A stretch of DNA of 64,000 nt from an uncultured Ferrovum sp. (GCA_903893215.1 CAITLJ010000024.1:1-64000), one strand, 5' to 3'. Shown: positions 18,897 through 29,022, numbered from the stretch's first letter. Numbers and translations are program-made. Notes: generated from the sequence alone by a model not told the origin.

Positions 18897-19829
18897 ATGA
18901 ATGCACCCTTTCCGCCCCAACGCTCGCGCACCTTCCTCCGCCTGCAGGATCACCTGCAAGCCACGGTCGGCCGCGCCATCGGCGATTACCGCATGATCGA
19001 AGACGGGGATGTGGTGATGGTGTGCATGAGCGGCGGCAAGGACTCGCACGCCCTGCTGGACATCCTGCTTGCGTTGCAAAAGCGCGCCCCCGCCAGTTTC
19101 CGCATCATTGCGGTGAATGTCGACCAGAAGCAGCCAAATTTTCCCGAACACATCCTGCCGCAGTACCTCGAACGGCTGGGGGTCGACTTCCGCATTGTCG
19201 AAGCCGACACCTACTCGGTGGTGCGTGAAAAGATCCCTGAGGGCAAGACCACCTGCTCGCTCTGTTCACGCCTGCGTCGCGGCGTGATCTATCGGGTGGC
19301 ACGCGAACTGGGCGTGACCAAGATTGCCTTGGGTCATCACCGCGATGATGTGCTCGAAACCCTGTTCCTCAACCTGTTCTTTGGTGGCCGCCTGAAAAGC
19401 ATGCCGCCAAAGCTGGGCACCGACAGTGGCGAGTTTGTGGTGATCCGGCCGCTGTATTACGCCACCGAAAAAGACATCGCTGCCTACGCGCGCGGCATGG
19501 AATTCCCGATCATTCCGTGCGATCTGTGCGGCAGCCAGGAAAACCTCAAGCGGCGCACCATCAAGGAAATGCTGCAGGGCTGGGAGCGCGAAACGCCGGG
19601 CCGACTGGACAATATCTTCCGCGGCATCCAGAACGTGACACCCTCGCACCTGGGTGACCTGCAGCTTTATGACTTTCTGGGACTGCAACCGGGCATGCAG
19701 CCTACGGCAGATGCCGCAGGAGACACCCTGTTCGATCCGCCCCCGGTAGAAGCGCAGGGAGGATTTCTAAAGCTCGACCGCAGCGAGGGCCAGCGCATCC
19801 ATTTTGTGCGACGCGCACCGCTTGCCTGA
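18897..19829 (+). CDS. ttcA: tRNA 2-thiocytidine biosynthesis protein TtcA
   Basis: Iron-sulfur tRNA thiolase that makes 2-thiocytidine at position 32. The protein has 310 residues. The PP-loop SGGKDS is at residues 45-50. The cluster-ligand cysteines are in CSLC (120-123) and CDLC (208-211), and [10 protein letters not shown] is typical. The start ATG 18897 has a GGAGG site six bases upstream (18886-18890). A longer upstream frame runs antisense to the puuA-like gene and is rejected. Confidence 0.95.
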   Translation: MNAPFPPQRSRTFLRLQDHLQATVGRAIGDYRMIEDGDVVMVCMSGGKDSHALLDILLALQKRAPASFRIIAVNVDQKQPNFPEHILPQYLERLGVDFRIVEADTYSVVREKIPEGKTTCSLCSRLRRGVIYRVARELGVTKIALGHHRDDVLETLFLNLFFGGRLKSMPPKLGTDSGEFVVIRPLYYATEKDIAAYARGMEFPIIPCDLCGSQENLKRRTIKEMLQGWERETPGRLDNIFRGIQNVTPSHLGDLQLYDFLGLQPGMQPTADAAGDTLFDPPPVEAQGGFLKLDRSEGQRIHFVRRAPLA

Positions 19830-19864
19830 GCCAGCGCGGCCAGCAGGGCCGGCGGCGAGCGCCT

Positions 19865-20299
19865 TCAGAGATACTCCGGCACCACCGCATTGACCAGCGC
19901 CTGAACATCCGAGCGCATGCCGGCGGGTCGACTGCGTTGATGCAGGAATTCCGTAACGGCGACATAGTGGATCACGTCACGCAGCTGCAGGTCACGTTCT
20001 TCCGGCCAGACCGCAAAGCTTTGCGCGGCACCGCGCAGGATACGGTTGGCCGTGTAGCCATCGCAGCCCACGTGCTCCTGGACCAGCAGGCGATACACTT
20101 CGATGCGCTCAAGCCCGGGCTGCAGGCGCACAATGCCGCGGAACCGCCCCAGCATGACGCGGCTGACCCGTTGCACCTGCCACCACTCCCGCATCAGGAC
20201 GAACGGCGTGCGCGCCATTCCGAGCACACCACGGCGCTCAGGGCCGAGCCCCTCCTGCGTCGCAATCAGGTGGCGCACGCGCTCAGGCTCTCTTTGCAT
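19865..20299 (-). CDS. Protein of unknown function
   Basis: A 144-residue soluble protein that I do not recognise. The ATG at 20299 has a very strong AAGGAGGA ribosome-binding site directly upstream, which argues for real translation. The sequence is rich in Arg and hydrophobic residues (FVLMREWWQVQRVSRVM), with a C-terminal helical part. There is no signal peptide and no cysteine-cluster motif. It is divergent from the AGXT-like aminotransferase and convergent with ttcA. Confidence 0.65.
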   Translation of the reverse strand: MQREPERVRHLIATQEGLGPERRGVLGMARTPFVLMREWWQVQRVSRVMLGRFRGIVRLQPGLERIEVYRLLVQEHVGCDGYTANRILRGAAQSFAVWPEERDLQLRDVIHYVAVTEFLHQRSRPAGMRSDVQALVNAVVPEYL

Positions 20300-20495
20300 C
20301 GCCCTTCCTCCTTTCGATGCCAACACCGAACACGCCCAACCCCGCCAGAAAGCAGGCAAGCAAGGGAGTGCAATGCCAATCAGCATGCTTTCAACGCAGT
20401 CTCGGCGTGTGTATCCGGCGAGTCAAGACGCACCGCCGCAATTTTTGCGGGCGAATCGGTGACTGCCGGTCATGTGTGCGGTAGACTGACCGATT

Positions 20496-20523
20496 GTTCC
20501 CGGAAAAAGACGGTTTCCGGAAC
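20496..20523 (+). promoter_or_regulatory. Inverted repeat before the AGXT-like gene
   Basis: Arms GTTCCCGGAAA (20496-20506) and TTTCCGGAAC (20514-20523) are complementary apart from one unpaired base. They lie about 28 bases before the ATG at 20552, in a 250-base divergent region that otherwise holds only weak promoter-like sequence. It may be an operator or leader hairpin. Confidence 0.35.
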
Positions 20524-20551
20524 ACTTCGGACATCTGAACAGGGTACTTTC

Positions 20552-21799
20552 ATGAGCGCCATCGGCTTCCTTCCCGGCAAGAAAATCGGTTCCTTCCACC
20601 CCCCGCAGCGCATCCTGATGGGCCCGGGCCCATCCGACGTGCCGCCGCGCGTGCTGGCTGCCATGTCGCTGCCCACCATCGGTTATCTCGACCCGATCTT
20701 TGTCGACATGATGGACGAGCTCAAGCAGCTGTTGCGCTACGCGTACCAGACCGAAAATGCCCTCACCTTTCCGGCCTCCGGCCCGGGCTCGGTCGGCATG
20801 GAAATGGCGTTCGTCAACATGGTCGAACCCGGTGACAAGGTAATTGTTTGCCGCAATGGCGTGTTCGGTGGCCGCATGATCGAGAACGTGCAGCGCTGCG
20901 GCGGCGAAGCCATCATCGTGGAAGATACCTGGGGTACCCCGGTCGACCCGCAGAAAGTGGAAGATGCCTTCAAGGCCCACCCCGACACCAGAATACTTGC
21001 GTTTGTGCACGCCGAAACATCCACCGGCTGCGAATCCGACGTCAAGACGCTGTGTGCCATTGCCAAGAAACATGGCGCGCTGACCATCGTGGATGCGGTT
21101 ACCTCGCTCACCGGCGTGCCGCTGATGGTAGACGCCTGGGGCGTGGATGCCATCTATTCCGGCAGCCAGAAGTGCCTGTCGTGCACCCCGGGCCTGTCGC
21201 CGGTCAGCTTCTCAGACGCGGTGATCGAGCGCGTCAAGAACCGCAAGCAAAAGAGCCAGAGCTGGTTCATGGACCTTGACCTGGTGCTGGGTTACTGGGG
21301 CAACACCAACCGTACCTACCACCACACCGCCCCGATCAACAGTCTGTTCGCGCTGCATGAATCGCTGCTGATGGTGCGCGAGGAAGGACTGGAAGAGTCC
21401 TGGGCGCGCCACCGCCGTCATCATGAAGCGTTCAAGTCGGGCCTGGAAGCCATGGGTCTGGAATTCCTGGTCAAGCCGGAGCATCGCCTGCCGCAACTGA
21501 ACGCCATCAAGGTGCCGGCGGGTGTCGATGAAGCTGCCGTGCGTCGCACCCTGCTGCAGGAATTCAACCTCGAAATCGGTGCCGGTCTGGGCCCCTTGGC
21601 TGGCAAGATCTGGCGCTTCGGCCTGATGGGCTACTCGGCCAAGTCCAGCAACGTGATGATGTGCCTGTCGGCGCTCGGTTCGGTTCTGATGGACATGGGA
21701 TACCCGGTCAAGGTGGGACAGGCCGAAGCCGCCGCCCACCAGAAATACGCCGACCTGCACGCGGCCGAAGCCAAACGTCGCCTGGCCTCGGCCGCGTAA
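20552..21799 (+). CDS. AGXT/serine-glyoxylate aminotransferase-like protein
   Basis: Class V PLP aminotransferase of 415 residues. Members use alanine, serine or related donors with glyoxylate or pyruvate. The N-terminal MGPGPSDVPPRVL, the DAVTSLTG segment and the PLP lysine Lys207 in SGSQKCLS are clear. The ATG at 20552 gives the conserved N-terminus; the 200 upstream in-frame codons overlap the opposite-strand gene and are rejected. The exact donor and acceptor cannot be assigned. A bidirectional terminator follows. Confidence 0.9.
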   Translation: MSAIGFLPGKKIGSFHPPQRILMGPGPSDVPPRVLAAMSLPTIGYLDPIFVDMMDELKQLLRYAYQTENALTFPASGPGSVGMEMAFVNMVEPGDKVIVCRNGVFGGRMIENVQRCGGEAIIVEDTWGTPVDPQKVEDAFKAHPDTRILAFVHAETSTGCESDVKTLCAIAKKHGALTIVDAVTSLTGVPLMVDAWGVDAIYSGSQKCLSCTPGLSPVSFSDAVIERVKNRKQKSQSWFMDLDLVLGYWGNTNRTYHHTAPINSLFALHESLLMVREEGLEESWARHRRHHEAFKSGLEAMGLEFLVKPEHRLPQLNAIKVPAGVDEAAVRRTLLQEFNLEIGAGLGPLAGKIWRFGLMGYSAKSSNVMMCLSALGSVLMDMGYPVKVGQAEAAAHQKYADLHAAEAKRRLASAA

Positions 21800-21852
21800 C
21801 GCCAGGCTGGCAGATGGGTTGGGGCTGCGCCCCGACCCATCTCTGATTGGCT

Positions 21853-21888
21853 AAAAAAAGACAGCGCCCTGGTGGCGCTGTCTTTTTT
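21853..21888. terminator. Bidirectional intrinsic terminator
   Basis: A 15-bp stem joins AAAAAAGACAGCGCC (21854-21868) to GGCGCTGTCTTTTTT (21874-21888), with loop CTGGT. The A-run and T-run let it serve both the AGXT-like gene on the plus strand and metF on the minus strand. Confidence 0.95.
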
Positions 21889-21920
21889 CAGGCCGCCCCG
21901 CCGGGCTGCCTGTCAGGCCC

Positions 21921-22772
21921 TCAGGCGCTGATCCCCAAACGCTGCCATACCGTGCTGACCAGCCCTGCACTGTTCATACTGTAAAAATGCAGGCCCGGCG
22001 CGCCGGCGCTGAGCAGGCGATCACACAGATGGGTGACAACATCCAGGCCAAAAGCCTTGATGCTGGCGCTGTCGTCGCCGTAGCCCGCCATCTTGTAGCG
22101 GATCCAGCGCGGAATCTCGGCACCGCAGGCATCCGAAAACCGGCACAGCTGCGAAAAATTGTTGATCGGCATGATGCCCGGCACGATCGGCAGATCAACG
22201 CCAGCAGCCTCACACTCATCGACGAACTGGAAATAGGCGTCCGCGTTGTAAAAGTACTGGGTGATGGCAGAATCGGCGCCCGCATCCACCTTGATCTTGA
22301 AGTGCTGCAGCGCCTGCTGCGCATCGCGCGCCTGCGGATGTACTTCGGGATACGCGGCGACTTCAACAAAGAAATGGTCGCCAGTCTCTTCACGGATGAA
22401 ACGCACCAGGTCGGAGGCGTAGCGAAATTCGCCCGCCGACAGATGACCGCTTGGCAAGTCACCGCGCAGGGCGACGATGTGGCGAATGCCATGCTGCTTG
22501 TAGGTGTGCAGAACCTCGCGCAGGCTTTCACGCGAAGAGCCGATGCAGGAGATGTGCGGTGCAGCGGCCTGGCCGGCTTCCTGAATGGCGAGCACGGTTT
22601 CCAGCGTGCGGTCGCGCGTGGTACCGCCGGCACCATAGGTGACCGAAAAGAACTCCGGCCCAAGTTGCGCCAGTTGCCGCTGGGTTTCCACCAGACGCTG
22701 CATGCCCTCGGGCGTCTTGGGCGGAAAAAATTCAAAACTGAACACCCGCGCCTTGTTTTTCTGTGTCTGCAT
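21921..22772 (-). CDS. metF: Methylenetetrahydrofolate reductase
   Basis: FAD enzyme of 283 residues that reduces 5,10-methylenetetrahydrofolate to the methyl donor for methionine synthesis. FSFEFFPPKTPEG near residue 11 and SVTYGAGG are family hallmarks, and the barrel segment with SAITQYFYNADAY fits. An AGGGAGA ribosome-binding site precedes the ATG. It lies downstream of metK and ahcY on the same strand, completing the methyl-cycle set. Confidence 0.96.
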   Translation of the reverse strand: MQTQKNKARVFSFEFFPPKTPEGMQRLVETQRQLAQLGPEFFSVTYGAGGTTRDRTLETVLAIQEAGQAAAPHISCIGSSRESLREVLHTYKQHGIRHIVALRGDLPSGHLSAGEFRYASDLVRFIREETGDHFFVEVAAYPEVHPQARDAQQALQHFKIKVDAGADSAITQYFYNADAYFQFVDECEAAGVDLPIVPGIMPINNFSQLCRFSDACGAEIPRWIRYKMAGYGDDSASIKAFGLDVVTHLCDRLLSAGAPGLHFYSMNSAGLVSTVWQRLGISA

Positions 22773-22817
22773 GAGGTGGGATTCTCCCTTCAGGCCATCA
22801 CGGCCGATACAAAGGCA

Positions 22818-22837
22818 ACGCCGCCCGTGGGCGGCGT
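22818..22837 (-). repeat. GC hairpin between ahcY and metF
   Basis: A 9-bp perfect inverted repeat, ACGCCGCCC/GGGCGGCGT, with a minimal loop lies in the 190-base gap between ahcY and metF. On the minus strand only a weak T-run follows, so it may be a partial terminator or mRNA-stabilising stem. The rest of the gap holds nothing I recognise. Confidence 0.4.
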
Positions 22838-22963
22838 GCGTGCTGCCGCATGACGCGGCGAACTGATGCGTATGCCAGGCTCATGCCCCCCTCGGACACC
22901 AGCAACAATTGGCGCGAGGCCGCATGCTGTGGCGCCGTAGCGCTTCAGGCCCGGAAAGCCGCC

Positions 22964-24274
22964 TCAGTAGCGGTAGTGCGCAGGCTTAAACGGGCCATCC
23001 TGGTCCAGTGCCAGATAGTCGGCCTGTTCCTTGGTCAGCTTGGTCAGGCTGGCACCGATCTTCTTCAGGTGCAGCTGGGCCACCTTTTCGTCAAGGAACT
23101 TCGGCAACACATAGAGACCCACCGGGTACTTGTCGCTGTTCTGCCAAAGTTCGATCTGAGCCATCACCTGATTGGTGAAGGAAGCCGACATCACGAAGCT
23201 GGGGTGGCCGGTGCCGCAACCCAGATTGACCAGACGACCTTCGGCCAGCACGATAATGCGCTTGCCATCCGGGAAGGTGACCATGTCGACTTGCGGCTTG
23301 ACGTTGGTCCATTCGTAACCACGCAGGGCGGCAATTTCGATTTCCGAATCGAAGTGGCCAATGTTGCACACGATGGCGTCATTCTTCATGCGCTTCATGT
23401 GCTCATGGGTGATCACTCCCACGTTGCCGGTGGCGGTCACAAAGATGTCGGCCTTGTCGGCCATCTCGTCCATGGTCACCACGCGGTAACCTTCCATGGC
23501 GGCCTGCAGGGCGCAGATCGGATCGATTTCGGTAATGTACACGGTGGCACCCATGCGCGACAGCGACTGTGCACTACCCTTGCCCACGTCGCCATAACCA
23601 GCCACAACGGCCATCTTGCCGCTGATCATCACGTCGGTTGCGCGCTTGATACCGTCAACCAGCGATTCACGGCAACCATACAGGTTGTCGAACTTCGACT
23701 TGGTGACCGAATCGTTGACGTTGAAGGCCGGCACCTTCAGCTCGCCCTTCTTCACCATCTCGTTCAGACGATGCACACCGGTAGTGGTCTCTTCCGAGAT
23801 GCCCTTGATGTTCTTGAGCAGGTCCGGGTATTTGCCATGGGTCATCGAGGTCAGGTCGCCGCCGTCATCAAGGATCATGTTCGGGCGCCAGCCGTTCGGC
23901 CCGAAGATGGTCTGCTCGATGCACCACAGAAACTCTTCCTCGGTCTCGCCCTTCCAGGCGAAGACCGGGATACCCACGGCAGCAATGGCGGCGGCCGCCT
24001 GATCCTGGGTGGAGAAGATGTTGCAGGAGCTCCAACGCACTTCGGCGCCCAGGTCGACCAAGGTTTCGATCAGCACAGCAGTCTGGATGGTCATGTGCAG
24101 GCAACCGGAGATGCGCGCACCCTTCAGCGGAAACTGGCCCTTGTATTCCTCACGCAGGGCCATCAGGCCAGGCATCTCGTTTTCGGCGATGCTGATTTCC
24201 TTGCGACCCCAGTCGGCCTGGGAGATGTCGGCGACCTTGTAGTCGGGGGCGGACGTGTTCGGAACGGCACTCAT
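22964..24274 (-). CDS. ahcY: S-adenosylhomocysteinase
   Basis: NAD-dependent hydrolase of 436 residues that splits S-adenosylhomocysteine to adenosine and homocysteine. It contains [13 protein letters not shown], the NAD-binding [10 protein letters not shown] and GHPSFVMS, and ends in the conserved [13 protein letters not shown] lies seven bases before the ATG. It follows metK by 50 bases and is probably cotranscribed with it. Confidence 0.98.
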   Translation of the reverse strand: MSAVPNTSAPDYKVADISQADWGRKEISIAENEMPGLMALREEYKGQFPLKGARISGCLHMTIQTAVLIETLVDLGAEVRWSSCNIFSTQDQAAAAIAAVGIPVFAWKGETEEEFLWCIEQTIFGPNGWRPNMILDDGGDLTSMTHGKYPDLLKNIKGISEETTTGVHRLNEMVKKGELKVPAFNVNDSVTKSKFDNLYGCRESLVDGIKRATDVMISGKMAVVAGYGDVGKGSAQSLSRMGATVYITEIDPICALQAAMEGYRVVTMDEMADKADIFVTATGNVGVITHEHMKRMKNDAIVCNIGHFDSEIEIAALRGYEWTNVKPQVDMVTFPDGKRIIVLAEGRLVNLGCGTGHPSFVMSASFTNQVMAQIELWQNSDKYPVGLYVLPKFLDEKVAQLHLKKIGASLTKLTKEQADYLALDQDGPFKPAHYRY

Positions 24275-24324
24275 GTGATGACTCCTGGATTGCTACGAAT
24301 AAATAATGGCGGGACAGGCGAGAC

Positions 24325-25518
24325 TCAGACCGCGCTCAGATTGGGACGCGAACCGCTCAACTTGGCCGCACTGCGCAAGGCTTCCACCTTGTCGAGCGCT
24401 TCCCAGGTGAATTCCGGCTCTTCACGGCCAAAGTGGCCGTACGACGCGGTCTTGCCGTAGATGGGACGCAACAGATCGAGTGACTGGATGATGCCTTTGG
24501 GGCGCAGGTCAAACACGCTCAACACGATCTCTGCAATTGACTCGTCCGGCAGCTTGCCAGTTCCCGAAGTGTTCACCATCAGGCTGACCGGCTTGGCCAC
24601 ACCGATGGCATAGGCCACCTGAACCTCGCATTTGTCGGCCAGCCCGGCGGCGACCACGTTCTTGGCCACATGACGCATCGCATAGGCGGCAGAACGGTCC
24701 ACCTTGCTGGGATCCTTGCCAGAGAAAGCGCCACCGCCGTGATGCGCGGCACCACCGTAGCTGTCCACAATGATCTTGCGACCGGTCAGGCCGCAGTCAC
24801 CCATCGGACCGCCAATCACGAAGCGACCGGTCGGGTTGATCAGAAAGCGGGTTTCGCTGGTGAGCATGGCGGCCGGAATCACCGGCTTGACGATTTCCTC
24901 GATCACCGCCTCGGTGAGCTGGGCATGCGACACGTCGGGGTTGTGCTGCGTGGACAGCACCACGGTATCGACAAACAGCGGCTTGCCATCGACGTACCGT
25001 ACGCTGACCTGGCTCTTGGCGTCAGGACGCAGGAATTTCAGGCGACCGTCCTTGCGCACTTCGGCCTGGCGCTGCACCAGGCGGTGGGCCAGGTGGATCG
25101 GCAGCGGCATCAGCACATCGGTTTCATTACAGGCATAACCGAACATCAGCCCCTGATCGCCAGCGCCCATGTCCAGATCCATGCCTTCGCCTTCGTTGAC
25201 GCCCTGGGCAATGTCGGGCGACTGGCGATTGAGTGCGGTGAGCACGGCACAGGTCTGGAAGTCGAAGCCGATATCGGAACTGTTGTAGCCGATGCGACGG
25301 ATGGTTTCACGCGCGATGTCGATGTAATTGACATGCGCCGTGGTGGTGATTTCGCCGGAAATCACGCACAGGCCGGTGCTCACCAGCGTTTCGCACGCTA
25401 CGCGGGCGCGCGGGTCCTGGGCTAGAATGGCGTCCAGGACGGCATCGGAGATCTGGTCTGCCACCTTGTCCGGGTGGCCTTCCGAGACAGATTCCGAAGT
25501 GAAAAGATAGTTGCTCAA
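24325..25518 (-). CDS. metK: S-adenosylmethionine synthetase
   Basis: Forms S-adenosylmethionine from methionine and ATP; 397 residues. SEGHPDK (residues 12-18), [12 protein letters not shown] and the P-loop-like [16 protein letters not shown] are all present. It is divergent from lpxL with about 120 bases between starts and is the first gene of the minus-strand methyl-cycle run metK-ahcY-metF. Confidence 0.98.
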   Translation of the reverse strand: MSNYLFTSESVSEGHPDKVADQISDAVLDAILAQDPRARVACETLVSTGLCVISGEITTTAHVNYIDIARETIRRIGYNSSDIGFDFQTCAVLTALNRQSPDIAQGVNEGEGMDLDMGAGDQGLMFGYACNETDVLMPLPIHLAHRLVQRQAEVRKDGRLKFLRPDAKSQVSVRYVDGKPLFVDTVVLSTQHNPDVSHAQLTEAVIEEIVKPVIPAAMLTSETRFLINPTGRFVIGGPMGDCGLTGRKIIVDSYGGAAHHGGGAFSGKDPSKVDRSAAYAMRHVAKNVVAAGLADKCEVQVAYAIGVAKPVSLMVNTSGTGKLPDESIAEIVLSVFDLRPKGIIQSLDLLRPIYGKTASYGHFGREEPEFTWEALDKVEALRSAAKLSGSRPNLSAV

Positions 25519-25585
25519 GTCAGCTCTCCACGGCGCACGATGCGCTTGTCAATTCAACATAACCCGATAGTTTACGCCCGATTTG

Positions 25586-25597
25586 TGAAATATTTCA
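25586..25597. promoter_or_regulatory. 12-bp palindrome in the metK/lpxL divergent region
   Basis: TGAAATATTTCA is a perfect palindrome, roughly midway between the metK and lpxL starts in an AT-rich stretch. It resembles a MetR half-site pair (TGAA...TTCA), but the spacer is four bases where MetR sites have five. On the minus strand a -10-like TAAACT lies 17 bases after its TGAAAT, so it may instead be promoter core. Confidence 0.35.
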
Positions 25598-25640
25598 GAT
25601 CGGACGCAGATTTGTTGCACTCGCAAAGCGTTTGAATCAA

Positions 25641-26528
25641 ATGTTGGTGATCCGATTCCTTCAGGGCCTGCTCTGGTCGTTGCAGTGGCTGCCCTATCGC
25701 GCGGTCCGCGCGCTGGCGGCGCCACTGGCGTGGCTGGCCTGGCAGGTGGCCGGCAGCCGCCGTCGGGTCACCCTCACCAATCTGCGGCTGTGCTTTCCCG
25801 ACTGGTCGGCGCAGCAGCGCGAACAGGTGGCGCGCGAGCATTTCCACATGTTTCTGGTCAGCCTGCTCACCCAGGGGCTGCAGTGGTTTGCCTCGCGCGA
25901 CCGGCTGTCGCGCGGCTGCACGCTGGTGGACATCCACCACTGGGACGCGGTGCGCGGGCAGCCGGTGATCCTGCTGGCACCGCACTTCATGGGACTGGAT
26001 GTGGCTGGCGTGCGCATCAGCGCCGACTACCCATTGATGTCGATGTACGGCAAGCATAAGGATGAACGGATCGATACACTGATCTACCGCTTTCGCACCC
26101 GCTTTCCGCGCGGTCTGCTGTTTTCCCGCCAGGACGGCCTGCGCCCGGTGCTGCGCCAGCTCAAGGCGCCCTACGCCTTTTATTACTTGCCCGACCTGGA
26201 CTTCGGACCACGCGATTCCCTGTTCGTACCCTTTTTTGGTGTGGCCGCTGCGACAGTGCCAGCCCTGGCACGACTGGCGCGGCTCACCGGCGCGCGGGTC
26301 GTGCCTTGCATCGGACGTGAACGGCCGGATGGCCGCGGCTATGAAGCACGCTTTTACCCGGCCTGGGACAACTTTCCGAGCGGCGACACGGCGGCGGATA
26401 CGCTGCGCATGAACCGCTTCATCGAGGACCGCGTGCGCGAAACGCCGGCACAATACCTTTGGACGCACAAGCGTTTCAAGACCCGCCAGCCGGGCGAGAC
26501 CAGTGTATACGGCGGCGATACGCGCTAG
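25641..26528 (+). CDS. lpxL: Lipid A lauroyl/secondary acyltransferase (LpxL/HtrB family)
   Basis: Inner-membrane acyltransferase of 295 residues that adds a secondary acyl chain to Kdo-lipid A precursors. The catalytic HX4D is HFMGLD (His115, Asp120), and the N-terminus has the usual membrane anchor. ATG 25641 is preferred to the in-frame TTG at 25632. Only one such gene is present here. It is followed nine bases later by dapF, a conserved betaproteobacterial order. Confidence 0.92.
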   Translation: MLVIRFLQGLLWSLQWLPYRAVRALAAPLAWLAWQVAGSRRRVTLTNLRLCFPDWSAQQREQVAREHFHMFLVSLLTQGLQWFASRDRLSRGCTLVDIHHWDAVRGQPVILLAPHFMGLDVAGVRISADYPLMSMYGKHKDERIDTLIYRFRTRFPRGLLFSRQDGLRPVLRQLKAPYAFYYLPDLDFGPRDSLFVPFFGVAAATVPALARLARLTGARVVPCIGRERPDGRGYEARFYPAWDNFPSGDTAADTLRMNRFIEDRVRETPAQYLWTHKRFKTRQPGETSVYGGDTR

Positions 26529-26537
26529 GATGGCACC

Positions 26538-27389
26538 ATGCTGAAATTCACGAAAATGCAGGGGCTGGGCAACGACTTCGTCATGCTCAATGCCATGCAC
26601 CAGCCCATCACCCTGCCGCCCGCAACCGTCCGTGCCATTGCCAACCGCCACTTCGGGATCGGCTGCGACCAGGTCCTGGTGGTGCATCCGGCCCGCCACC
26701 CCGCGCATGATTTCCGCTACCAGATTTTCAATAGCGATGGCCTCGAGGTGGAGAACTGCGGCAACGGTGTGCGCTGCTTTGCGCGCTTCGTGCAAGCCGA
26801 GGGTCTGACCGACAAGACGGTCATCCGGGTAGAAACGCTGGCCGGGGTGCTGTCGCCGGAATGCCTGCCCGACGGTCGGGTGCGCGTAGACATGGGGGTA
26901 CCGGTGCTGGTGCCAGACCAGGTGCCGATGCACTCGGATCAGGCAGGCCCCAATCACACCATCACAGTGGAAGGCTTGCCGGTGCAGGTCACCGCCGTGT
27001 CGATGGGCAATCCACATGCCGTGCAGCGCGTGGATGACGTGGACTCGGCGCCCGTCACCACCCAAGGCCCGCTGGTGGAACATCACCCGGCTTTTCCACG
27101 TCGCGTCAACGCAGGCTACCTGCAGGTGGTGTCGCGCACGCGCATACACCTGCGCGTGTGGGAACGCGGTGCCGGCGAGACGCTGGCCTGCGGCACCGGT
27201 GCGTGCGCTGCCGTGGTCAGCGGCATCCTCAATGACTGGCTTGACGCCAGCGTCACCGTGCGCGCCAACGGCGGCGAGATGGAAATTTCCTGGGCCGGCC
27301 CTGGTCATCACGTATTCATGACCGGCCCGGCCTGTACCAGTTACAGCGGTGAATTCGACCCCGCCACCCTTTTGCGGAACCTGCCATGA
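26538..27389 (+). CDS. dapF: Diaminopimelate epimerase
   Basis: Cofactor-free racemase of 283 residues that converts LL- to meso-diaminopimelate for lysine and peptidoglycan synthesis. The two catalytic cysteines are Cys74 (ENCGNG) and Cys218 (ACGTGACA). KMQGLGNDF at the N-terminus is conserved. Its stop overlaps the start of the DUF484 gene by four bases (ATGA). Confidence 0.97.
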   Translation: MLKFTKMQGLGNDFVMLNAMHQPITLPPATVRAIANRHFGIGCDQVLVVHPARHPAHDFRYQIFNSDGLEVENCGNGVRCFARFVQAEGLTDKTVIRVETLAGVLSPECLPDGRVRVDMGVPVLVPDQVPMHSDQAGPNHTITVEGLPVQVTAVSMGNPHAVQRVDDVDSAPVTTQGPLVEHHPAFPRRVNAGYLQVVSRTRIHLRVWERGAGETLACGTGACAAVVSGILNDWLDASVTVRANGGEMEISWAGPGHHVFMTGPACTSYSGEFDPATLLRNLP

Positions 27390-28048
27390 ACCTGCAAGCC
27401 GAACATGTCCACGCCTGGCTGAGCGCGCACCCCGACTTTTTTGTCGATCACCCGGAACTGCTCACCGACCTCACCGTACCCCATGCGGATACCGGCCAGG
27501 CAGTATCGCTGGTGGAACGTCAGGTGCAGGGTCTGCGTGAGCGCAACCGGGCCCTCGAAACCCGGTTGGCCGAACTGATCCAGATTGCACGCGACAACGA
27601 CGCACTGTCGGCCAAGGTGCAGACCTTCGCTGTGCGACTGATGCAGCAGCGCAGTACGGAAGGGGCGATCGACGCCATCCTGGACGGTCTGCGCGAAGGC
27701 TTCCGCGTTCCACACGTCGCCATGCGGGTCTGGGGTACCGGGATTGGCCGCGCCAACGCACCGGAACGCCTGCCCACCCAGCAGGAGATCCAGGTATTTG
27801 CCACCGGGCTCACCAGCCCGCTGTGCGGCAACCACCCGGTCTATGAAGTGAACCGCTGGTTTGGCGAGCACGGTCCACGTCTGCGCTCATTTGCACTGGC
27901 GCCGCTGGGCAGTCCGGCATTTGGTCTGCTGGTGCTGGCCTCGGAAGAAGCCGAGCGCTTCTACCCCGACATGGGCACGGTGTACCTGGCGCAACTGGCC
28001 GCCCTGGCCGGCGCAGCGCTGGAAGCCCACGCGGCCGGCCAGGACTGA
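27386..28048 (+). CDS. DUF484 family protein
   Basis: GAF-like protein of 220 residues, conserved between dapF and xerC in many proteobacteria. The N-terminal VHAWLSAHPDFFVDHPELL is the DUF484 signature. A coiled-coil segment (RQVQGLRERNRALETRL) leads into a GAF-type domain ending with SEEAERFYPDMGTVYL. The function is unknown. It overlaps dapF by four bases and precedes xerC by eight. Confidence 0.92.
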   Translation: MNLQAEHVHAWLSAHPDFFVDHPELLTDLTVPHADTGQAVSLVERQVQGLRERNRALETRLAELIQIARDNDALSAKVQTFAVRLMQQRSTEGAIDAILDGLREGFRVPHVAMRVWGTGIGRANAPERLPTQQEIQVFATGLTSPLCGNHPVYEVNRWFGEHGPRLRSFALAPLGSPAFGLLVLASEEAERFYPDMGTVYLAQLAALAGAALEAHAAGQD

Positions 28049-28056
28049 ATCACACG

Positions 28057-29022
28057 GTGCACCTGGTCGCCGCCGTGAAAGCCGACTGGACCACCAGCAT
28101 CACCGCCTTCCTGGCCCACCTTGGGCACGAGCGCCGCCTTTCGTCACATACGCTCGCCGCCTATCGCCACGACCTTGACCTGCTTGCCGCCGCCACACAG
28201 GCTGGCCCCATCATGGTCAGCACCACCGACCTGCGCCGCGAACTCGCCCGCGCCCATGCCGGCGGACTGCACGGTCGTTCACTCGCGCGCCGCCTTGCTG
28301 CCTGGCGCAGTTTTTATCGCTGGCTGCAGCACGAGGGCCTGCATTCGAGCAACCCCAGCGTGGGATTGCGTCCGCCACGCAGCGCGCGCCGCCTGCCCGG
28401 CGTGCTGGGGGTGGAGGCCGCCAGCTTTCTGGTACAAGCCGGCCCTGCGCCGGATAACGTGTTGCAAGCAACCGACAAGGGTGGCATCGACGCGGTATTG
28501 GTAGCGCAGGATGATGCCATGTTCGAACTGATGTATTCCTCCGGCTTGCGCTTGTCCGAAATCACCGGGCTGGACCTGCCGCGACTGGACCTGACGCAGG
28601 GATTGGTCACGGTACAAGGAAAGGGCAATCGTACCCGCATCGTGCCGGTCGGGGCGCCTGCCTGTACCGCGCTTCGCCTATGGCTGGACGTGCGCGCCCA
28701 ACTGATACCAGCCAACGACCTGCCGGCGGTATTTCTAGGCCGGCGCGGCAGACGGATTTCGCCACGGGTGGTACAGCAACGTCTGGCAGACCGCGCTGCC
28801 GCCCTGGGAATACCGCAACGCGTGCACCCGCACATGCTGCGGCATTCGTGCGCATCGCATGTATTGCAATCCAGCGCTGATCTGCGCGCTGTGCAGGAAC
28901 TGCTCGGCCACGCCAGTATCGCCTCGACACAAATCTACACCCACCTTGATTTTCAGCATCTGGCCACGGCCTATGATGCTGCCCACCCGCGCGCTCGCAA
29001 GCGCGCCAAAGGAGAATCCTGA
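28057..29022 (+). CDS. xerC: Tyrosine recombinase XerC
   Basis: Site-specific recombinase of 321 residues that resolves chromosome dimers at dif with XerD. The catalytic set is complete: Arg165 (GLRLSE), Lys189 (GKGNRTR), His259 and Arg262 (HMLRH), His285 (LLGHASI) and nucleophile Tyr294 (IYTH). The start is GTG. The stop overlaps the next gene as TGATG. Its place in the dapF-DUF484-xerC block marks it as the housekeeping recombinase, not a phage or integron enzyme. Confidence 0.95.
   Translation: MHLVAAVKADWTTSITAFLAHLGHERRLSSHTLAAYRHDLDLLAAATQAGPIMVSTTDLRRELARAHAGGLHGRSLARRLAAWRSFYRWLQHEGLHSSNPSVGLRPPRSARRLPGVLGVEAASFLVQAGPAPDNVLQATDKGGIDAVLVAQDDAMFELMYSSGLRLSEITGLDLPRLDLTQGLVTVQGKGNRTRIVPVGAPACTALRLWLDVRAQLIPANDLPAVFLGRRGRRISPRVVQQRLADRAAALGIPQRVHPHMLRHSCASHVLQSSADLRAVQELLGHASIASTQIYTHLDFQHLATAYDAAHPRARKRAKGES

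Noticed and set aside
17219-18900. Long plus-strand open frame opposite the puuA-like and spuC-like genes
   Set aside because: Antisense shadow of two conserved enzymes; no ribosome-binding site and a composition typical of GC-rich antisense frames.
22773-22963. Possible S-adenosylhomocysteine riboswitch downstream of ahcY on the minus strand
   Set aside because: A CCGAGG segment is present, but the matching CTCGG closing strand and the core loop are not. The position after ahcY and before metF would also be unusual.
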